From Clostridia bacterium (lineage in GTDB: Bacteria; Bacillota; Clostridia; Christensenellales; Aristaeellaceae): a stretch of 59,320 nt of DNA. Both the position numbers and the translations under genes were made by a program. Position 1 is the stretch's first letter. Each line of letters begins with the position of its first letter. Under the pieces are notes generated by a model, which worked only from the letters and a program-made list of their open reading frames with translations, did no database searches and was not told the DNA's origin. This document shows positions 54,792 to 59,320 of this stretch, in pieces. Where the stretch lies: positions 1 through 59,320 of the forward strand of contig JAFTPN010000029.1 of the NCBI GenBank assembly GCA_017463245.1, in the 5' to 3' direction.

Positions 54792-55274
54792 ATGGAAAGA
54801 ACCTGCATCTATTCCGGCAGCTTTGACCCGGTAACGGTGGGGCATGTGGATATCATCCGCCGGGCATGCGCCCTGTTTGACAGGGTGATCGTGGCGGTGC
54901 TGCACAACCCGGCCAAGGTGGGCTGCTTTACGCCGGAGGAGCGGGTGGAGATGATCCGCCGAGCCTGCAGCGATATGCCACGGGTGGAAGCCCGTGCCTT
55001 TGACGGGATGCTGGTGGAGGCCATGGAGCAAACCGGCGCGGTGGCGGTGATCCGCGGGCTGCGCGCCATCAGCGATTACGAGTCCGAGAAGGCCATGGCG
55101 CAGATCAACGCCCAGCTGCGCCCCGGCACGGAGACCGTGTTCCTGATGACCAGACCGGAGCATGGGCACATCTCCTCCTCGGTGGTGCGGGAGCTGGCCA
55201 GCTATGGCGCGGACATCAGCGCCTATGTGCCGGCGTGCAATGTGGAAACTGTGATGAAGAAATTCAGCAAATAA
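54792..55274 (+). CDS. coaD: Phosphopantetheine adenylyltransferase
   Basis: 160 residues from the ATG at 54792, the family's usual start; an in-frame ATG at 54783 is too close to the AAAGG site. Motifs are YSGSFDPVTVGHVDII (T/HxGH nucleotidyltransferase) near residue 7, VIRGLRAISDYESE near 87 and the ISSSVVREL signature near 126. It makes dephospho-CoA from 4'-phosphopantetheine and ATP. Confidence 0.95.
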   Translation: MERTCIYSGSFDPVTVGHVDIIRRACALFDRVIVAVLHNPAKVGCFTPEERVEMIRRACSDMPRVEARAFDGMLVEAMEQTGAVAVIRGLRAISDYESEKAMAQINAQLRPGTETVFLMTRPEHGHISSSVVRELASYGADISAYVPACNVETVMKKFSK

Positions 55275-55298
55275 GCAAGTGTGAGGGAGGACAATACC

Positions 55299-55958
55299 AT
55301 GGCTATCAACGGCAGCAGCGTGGAGCAGTGCCTGAATATCATCCGCGAGATGAACGATGTGGTGGACAATGCCCGCAAGACCCTGATCAATTCCGACGCC
55401 TGTGTGGTGAGCCGCAGTCTGTTGCAGGAACGGCTGGCACAGCTGGAAAACCTTCTGCCCGAGGCGCTGACTCAGGCAGAGGGGATCATCCGCGAGGATG
55501 CGGCGCTCCGTGCCCAGACGGCGCAGGATTGCAGCGAGGCGCTGAACAACGCCCAGAACCGCGCCAAGCAGATGATCGCCGACGCCCAGAACCAGGTCGC
55601 CCAGGCGCAGACCGAGGTGAAGAAGGCGGGCGAGGCTGCCCAGCGCACCGTGCAGGAAGCCCAGCAGCGCGCCCAGGACGAGGCCAACCGCATCGTGCAG
55701 CAGGCCAACCAGGAGGCTGCGGCCATCCATGCCAAGGCTGAGCAGGAGCGGGACGAACTGGTGTCCCACGAGAATGTATACCGTGTGGCCACGGTGGAGG
55801 CGGAAGAGCTGCGGGAGAACACCCGCAAGGAGCTGAGCCAGATCCGCCAGAACACCTTTGACTATCTGGACAATGTGATGGGCGAGGTGGATCGCTGCCT
55901 GACCAGCCTGAGCAATGATATCCGCATGGAGCGGGGAGAACTGAATAATCACCGTTGA
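55299..55958 (+). CDS. Coiled-coil (DivIVA/ATP-synthase-b-like) protein
   Basis: 219 residues from the ATG at 55299, with GGGAGG upstream. Residues ~60-190 form one long charged coiled coil rich in Gln, Ala and Glu (QTEVKKAGEAAQRTVQEAQQ). No signal peptide or membrane helix is seen. A similar coiled-coil gene after coaD is seen in other clostridia; its role is unknown, and a DivIVA-like scaffold at the division site is one possibility. It is the last gene of the rsmD-coaD run, with a terminator after it. Confidence 0.78.
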   Translation: MAINGSSVEQCLNIIREMNDVVDNARKTLINSDACVVSRSLLQERLAQLENLLPEALTQAEGIIREDAALRAQTAQDCSEALNNAQNRAKQMIADAQNQVAQAQTEVKKAGEAAQRTVQEAQQRAQDEANRIVQQANQEAAAIHAKAEQERDELVSHENVYRVATVEAEELRENTRKELSQIRQNTFDYLDNVMGEVDRCLTSLSNDIRMERGELNNHR

Positions 55959-56062
55959 TTATTGCTGTCTGTCAAAACAACTGGTGAAGGTTGGCAAATG
56001 CAAAAAGTGGAATGTGATTTGTCGAGGATAAATCTATCCTTTTTCTTCAGAACATAACAACA

Positions 56063-56100
56063 AACAGGGCTGTGCATCGCGTCACAGCCCTGTTCGTTTT
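56063..56100. terminator. Bidirectional terminator after the coiled-coil gene
   Basis: AACAGGGCTGTG pairs with CACAGCCCTGTT around an eight-base loop, followed by CGTTTTT. It lies between convergent genes. Confidence 0.9.
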
Positions 56101-56114
56101 TATCCATATATTTT

Positions 56115-56984
56115 TTATTCTTCCGGGAACGCATACTGCGCCTTGTACTGCGCGAACTGCTCCGCAAAGGCGGCGCTCTCATGGAGCTCACCGGCTTTCA
56201 GGGCGTTCAGATACTCGTGCGCTTCCAGCTTGCCTTCGGAAACCTGCAGCATCTCCACCGCAACGTTGGAGCAATGATCGGCGGTGCGCTCACAGGCGGT
56301 CAGCAGATCCTCCAGCACAAAGCCGTATTCCACCGTGCAAAGACCGTCGCGCAGGCGGCGCACGTGGCGGGACTTGACCTCGCGGACAAGCGCGTCCACC
56401 ACCTGCTCCTGGGGCGTTTCCTCGCGGGGAATCACCACATAGGCCAGCTTCACCAGCAGGCCGTTCAGGGGCAGCAGCACGGCGGTAGCGGCCAGGTTGA
56501 AGCCGGTGTGGATCACGGAGATGTTCCAGGCCCGCAAGGGCTCGCTCAGGAACGTCCAGTCAATGAACATTCCCAGACCATAGAACACGATCACGAAGAT
56601 CGTCGCGCCCACCACATTGAACAGCAGATGGACGATGGCGGTGCGGCGGGCATTGCGGTTCGCGCCGATGGAGCCCATCATGGCGGTGACGCAGGTGCCG
56701 ATGTTCTGACCCAGAATGATGGGGATGGCCGCGCCGTAGGTGACAGCGCCGGTAACGCACAGACCCTGCAGGATACCAACCGACGCGGAGGAGGACTGGA
56801 TCACCGCCGTCACGGCCAGACCCAGCAGGAATCCCTTCCAGACCTTGCTGCTCATTTTTGCCAGAATCGTTTGCAGCTTGCCGCCTGCCTGACGCTCAAG
56901 CGCCTTGCCCATGATGTCCATGCCGAACAGGAACAGCGCCAGACCGCCCAGCAGAGAAATGATCTTGAAAATATATGCCGTCAT
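56115..56984 (-). CDS. Shortened Na/Pi cotransporter-PhoU-like protein
   Basis: 289 residues from the ATG at 56984 with AAAGGAG upstream; NptA-type proteins are about 550. The start LLGGLALFLFGMDIMGKALE is that of the normal N-terminus. After the first QSSSA motif (63-67) the sequence continues as the normal second repeat (SVGILQGL, IPIILGQNIGTCVTA, GANRNARRTAIVHLLFN). The PhoU-like part retains only its last portion (VKSRHVRRLRDG..., ERTADHCSNVAVEM). It may still be expressed from a phosphate-type promoter, but transport is doubtful because the two-repeat core is incomplete. Confidence 0.85.
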   Translation of the reverse strand: MTAYIFKIISLLGGLALFLFGMDIMGKALERQAGGKLQTILAKMSSKVWKGFLLGLAVTAVIQSSSASVGILQGLCVTGAVTYGAAIPIILGQNIGTCVTAMMGSIGANRNARRTAIVHLLFNVVGATIFVIVFYGLGMFIDWTFLSEPLRAWNISVIHTGFNLAATAVLLPLNGLLVKLAYVVIPREETPQEQVVDALVREVKSRHVRRLRDGLCTVEYGFVLEDLLTACERTADHCSNVAVEMLQVSEGKLEAHEYLNALKAGELHESAAFAEQFAQYKAQYAFPEE

Positions 56985-57078
56985 GTATTCTTCTCCTTTA
57001 CAGGATATTTGCAAAAACCGACGGCATTCATTATAAGATGTGCGTTTTGTAAACACCAGCAAGGCCTTGCAAAGCCTG

Positions 57079-57095
57079 TGTAAAATGTATGTAAA
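57079..57095 (-). promoter_or_regulatory. PhoP-box-like repeat before the Na/Pi cotransporter gene
   Basis: On the minus strand TTTACA occurs twice with an 11-base period; a further TTTACA is at 57048-57053. TATAAT (57030-57035) serves as -10. The 11-base spacing is that of PhoP boxes in Bacillota. Confidence 0.65.
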
Positions 57096-57127
57096 GTCGC
57101 AGGAGGCGAGCCAATTCCGCAGAACCT

Positions 57128-57144
57128 TTTACACGATTTTTACC
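57128..57144 (+). promoter_or_regulatory. PhoP-box-like repeat before pstS
   Basis: TTTACA and TTTACC occur with an 11-base period, about 100 bases before the pstS ATG. A candidate -10, TATGAT, lies at 57176-57181 and a leader hairpin ACCGAAG/CTTCGGT at 57190-57213. Phosphate-starvation induction is inferred. Confidence 0.65.
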
Positions 57145-57239
57145 TTCCCGGTATTCGTTTGAAACACGGCAGCGGTATGATGCAACCGTACCGAAGGGCA
57201 CAAGAACTTCGGTCAAGCGAAGAAAGGAAGGTACTTATC

Positions 57240-58088
57240 ATGAAGAAAATTATCTCTATTCTGCTGTCCCTGACCATGCTGTTTACTACCGCCTGTGCTT
57301 TTGCCGATGAGATCAACGTCATCTCCCGCGAGGACGGCTCCGGCACCCGCGGCGCGTTCATCGAGCTGTTCGGCATCGAGCAGAAGAACGCCGACGGCGT
57401 GAAGATCGACTACACCACCGACGACTGCGACATCACCAACAGCACCTCCGTCATGATGACCAGCGTGGCCGGCAACGACTGCGCCATCGGCTACATCAGC
57501 CTCGGCTCCATGAACGACACTGTCAAGGCGCTGCTGATCGACGGCGCTGCGGCCTCCGTGGAGAACATCAAGAACGGCTCCTACAAGGTGGCTCGCCCCT
57601 TCAACATCGCCACGAAGGCCGAGGTTAGCGACGCTGCTGCGGACTTCATTGCCTTCATCATGAGTGCCGAAGGTCAGGCGGTTATCGAGGCCAACGGTTA
57701 CATCGCAGTTGTTGAAGAAGCAGCCGCTTTCATGGGCGGCAAGGTCTCCGGTAAAATTGTCATCGCCGGTTCCTCCTCCGTGACTCCTGTGATGGAGAAG
57801 CTCGCCGAGGCCTATGAAGCCCTCAACCCCAATGTGGAGATCGAGCTCCAGCAGAGCGATTCCTCCTCCGGCATGATTTCCACCCGCGACGGCGTGTGCG
57901 ACATCGGCATGGCCTCCCGTGCGCTGAAGGACTCCGAAATTGAGGAGGGTCTGACCGGCCTGACCATTGCCATGGACGGCATCGCGGTCATCGTCAGCCT
58001 TGACAACCCCATCGAAATGCTGACCACCGAGCAGGTGCGCGACATCTACATGGGCGAGATCACCGACTGGAGCGAGGTCAATGAGTAA
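57240..58088 (+). CDS. pstS: Phosphate-binding protein PstS with swapped halves
   Basis: 282 residues from the ATG at 57240 (AAAGGAAGG upstream). After the signal peptide (CAFADE) comes the part that is normally the second half of PstS: VISREDGSGTRGAFIELFG, NSTSVMMTSVAGNDCAIGYI, then SAEGQAVIEANGYI. Only then comes the normal first half: VIAGSSSVTPVMEKLAEAY, GVCDIGMASRALKDSE, MDGIAVIV and GEITDWSEV, at which the protein ends. This is a circular permutation that should keep both phosphate-binding lobes. Cys19 gives at best a weak lipobox. The stop overlaps pstC by eight bases. Confidence 0.9.
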   Translation: MKKIISILLSLTMLFTTACAFADEINVISREDGSGTRGAFIELFGIEQKNADGVKIDYTTDDCDITNSTSVMMTSVAGNDCAIGYISLGSMNDTVKALLIDGAAASVENIKNGSYKVARPFNIATKAEVSDAAADFIAFIMSAEGQAVIEANGYIAVVEEAAAFMGGKVSGKIVIAGSSSVTPVMEKLAEAYEALNPNVEIELQQSDSSSGMISTRDGVCDIGMASRALKDSEIEEGLTGLTIAMDGIAVIVSLDNPIEMLTTEQVRDIYMGEITDWSEVNE

Positions 58089-58944
58089 GGTTTCCATTCA
58101 GGGTGTGAAGGAGAGCGCTGCGAAAGTGGCGTTCACCTTCACGGCCCTTGTTTCGATTCTGGCGGTGGCGCTGATCTGCGTGTTTCTGTTCGTCAATGGC
58201 ATTCCTGGCATGGCGAAGATCGGCGTGTGGGACTTCCTCTCCGGTGAGAAGTGGAAGCCCGGGCAGGAAGTCTTCGGCATCCTGCCCTTCTTCCTCGGCT
58301 CGGTGTACGTCATGGCGGGCGCGCTGGTTGTGGGCGTTCCGGCGGGGCTGCTGACGGCGCTGTTCCTCTCCCGGTTTGCATCGCGGAGGGTGGCGAAGCT
58401 CCTGCGTCCGGCGGTTCAGCTGCTGGCGGGCATTCCCTCCGTGGTGTACGGCTTTTTCGGGCTGGTGGTGCTGGTGCCGCTGGTGCGGGAGGTCTTCGGC
58501 GGAACGGGTTCGTCCCTGCTGACGGCCAGCGTGCTGCTGGGCATGATGATCCTGCCCACCATCATCACCGTGGCGGAATCCGCGCTGAACGCCGTGCCCT
58601 CTGCCTATTATGAAGGCGCGCTGGCTCTCGGCGCGACCCATGAGCGCAGCGTGTTCCATGTGGTGCTGCCAGCAGCGAAATCCGGCGTGATGGCGGGAAT
58701 CATCCTCGGCATTGGCCGCGCTATCGGTGAAGCAACCGCCGTCATGATGGTGGCGGGCAACCGCACGTCCATGCCCAAAGGACTGCTGAAGGGCGTGCGC
58801 ACGCTGACCAGCAACATCGTCATCGAGATGGGCTACGCCACCGACCTGCACCGGGAGGCGCTGATCGCCACGGCGGTGGTGCTGTTCGTGTTCATTCTGC
58901 TGATCAACGTGCTGACCAGCATCCTGAAAAGGAGGTTGGCATAA
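58081..58944 (+). CDS. pstC: Phosphate ABC transporter permease PstC
   Basis: 287 residues with six membrane helices. The ATG overlaps the pstS stop. Conserved features are WDFLSGEKWKPGQEVFGILP near residues 44-63, LAGIPSVVYGFFGLVVL near 118 and the ATPase-coupling EGALALGATHERSVFHVVLP near 178-197. It forms the PstSCAB phosphate importer channel with PstA. Its stop overlaps the pstA start (TAATG). Confidence 0.95.
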   Translation: MSKVSIQGVKESAAKVAFTFTALVSILAVALICVFLFVNGIPGMAKIGVWDFLSGEKWKPGQEVFGILPFFLGSVYVMAGALVVGVPAGLLTALFLSRFASRRVAKLLRPAVQLLAGIPSVVYGFFGLVVLVPLVREVFGGTGSSLLTASVLLGMMILPTIITVAESALNAVPSAYYEGALALGATHERSVFHVVLPAAKSGVMAGIILGIGRAIGEATAVMMVAGNRTSMPKGLLKGVRTLTSNIVIEMGYATDLHREALIATAVVLFVFILLINVLTSILKRRLA

Positions 58945-59320
58945 TGGCAAAGCTGCAAGCAAAGCTCTACCGTGCCGCCGTATACGCGGGCGCGGCCTTC
59001 TCCGTGGGCGTGCTGGTGCTGATCGTGGGGTACATCCTGTGGAAGGGTGTGCCGCACCTTACGCCGGAGCTGTTCGCGTGGGAATATAACTCCACCAACG
59101 TGTCCATGATGCCTTCCATCATCAACACGCTGTTGATGACGGTGCTTTCCCTGCTGGTCTGCGTGCCGCTGGGTATTGGCGCGGCCATCTGGCTGACGGA
59201 GTATGCCCCGCGCGGCAGCCGGCTGGTGAAGCTCGTCCGCATGACGGCGGAGACGCTTTCCGGCATTCCCTCCATCATCTACGGCCTGTTCGGCTCGCTG
59301 TTCTTCGTCGTGGCGCTGAA
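58944..59320 (+). CDS. pstA: Phosphate ABC transporter permease PstA, cut by window end
   Basis: 125 residues are visible and the frame runs off the window. MAKLQAKLYRAAVYAGAAFS leads into the first membrane helix. Then WKGVPHLTPELFAWEYN, SIINTLLMTVLSLLVCVPLG, AIWLTEYAPRGS and ETLSGIPSIIYGLFG follow, all typical of PstA. AAAGGAGG precedes the start. pstB and phoU presumably lie beyond the edge. Confidence 0.93.
   Translation, partial: MAKLQAKLYRAAVYAGAAFSVGVLVLIVGYILWKGVPHLTPELFAWEYNSTNVSMMPSIINTLLMTVLSLLVCVPLGIGAAIWLTEYAPRGSRLVKLVRMTAETLSGIPSIIYGLFGSLFFVVAL

Overview
The window looks like chromosomal DNA of a GC-rich (about 60% by eye) member of the Bacillota, most likely a gut-type clostridial lineage. 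The evidence is a division/wall cluster with SpoVD-like PASTA PBP, FtsQ/DivIB, FtsA and FtsZ, a meso-diaminopimelate type MurE, a maf-mreBCD-mrdA-minD-rodA block, an FMN-riboswitch-controlled RibU, TsaE-TsaB-RimI, AGGAGG-type ribosome binding sites and consensus TTGACA/TATAAT promoters. I cannot name a genus. Several secreted binding proteins lack a lipobox, which is unusual for a one-membrane bacterium.

Layout. 1-2445: a composite intergenic repeat (R1), a secreted CAP/SCP protein, a zinc-ribbon protein and a metallophosphoesterase. 2687-16633: the dcw cluster in the order mraZ, ftsL-like, PASTA-PBP, murE, mraY, murD, ftsW, murA, ftsQ, then ftsA-ftsZ under its own promoter. rsmH, murF, murG, murC and murB are not in it. 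16737-19130: a convergent class A PBP. 19302-22101: an orphan solute-binding protein and a galactokinase-family kinase. 22435-24870: FMN riboswitch, ribU, tsaE, tsaB, rimI. 24917-27850: a lone STAND NTPase with TPRs, divergent from a GH51 arabinofuranosidase. 29720-31250: a FAD/Rieske oxidoreductase with a structured leader. 31222-31962: decayed fragments of a mobile-element polyvalent protein next to tRNA-Pro(GGG). 32345-34279: a HAD phosphatase and a ferredoxin-type aldo/keto reductase. 34317-43383, minus strand: maf-mreB-mreC-mreD-mrdA, repeat R4, minD-rodA, repeat R3. 43584-45891: a pectin-degradation pair (GH105-like and GH28) behind a LacI/CcpA-type operator. 45926-48905: a corrinoid ABC transporter behind a cobalamin riboswitch. 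49033-55958: MATE exporter, YkvI-like protein, alr, 5-formyl-THF cyclo-ligase, a membrane protein, rsmD, coaD and a coiled-coil protein. 56115-59320: a phosphate region with a shortened Na/Pi cotransporter divergent from pstS-pstC-pstA (pstA cut by the window end), with PhoP-box-like repeats facing both ways.

The genes fit together mainly as wall growth: precursor synthesis (murA, murE, murD, mraY, alr), septal machinery (ftsL, ftsQ, ftsW, ftsA, ftsZ, PASTA-PBP) and the elongation machinery (mreBCD, mrdA, rodA). Nutrient uptake modules for riboflavin, corrinoid and phosphate each carry the regulator expected for their substrate.

Most unusual items: a four-copy composite repeat placed directly after stop codons, with hairpins whose loops are constant and whose stems vary but stay paired; three copies of a 47-base unit that is both a protein-linker remnant and, on the other strand, a promoter; a PstS whose two halves are in swapped order; a Na/Pi cotransporter that looks like two in-frame deletions of the normal protein; a minD with no minC or minE; and a three-way-junction RNA candidate in the leader of the Rieske oxidoreductase gene.
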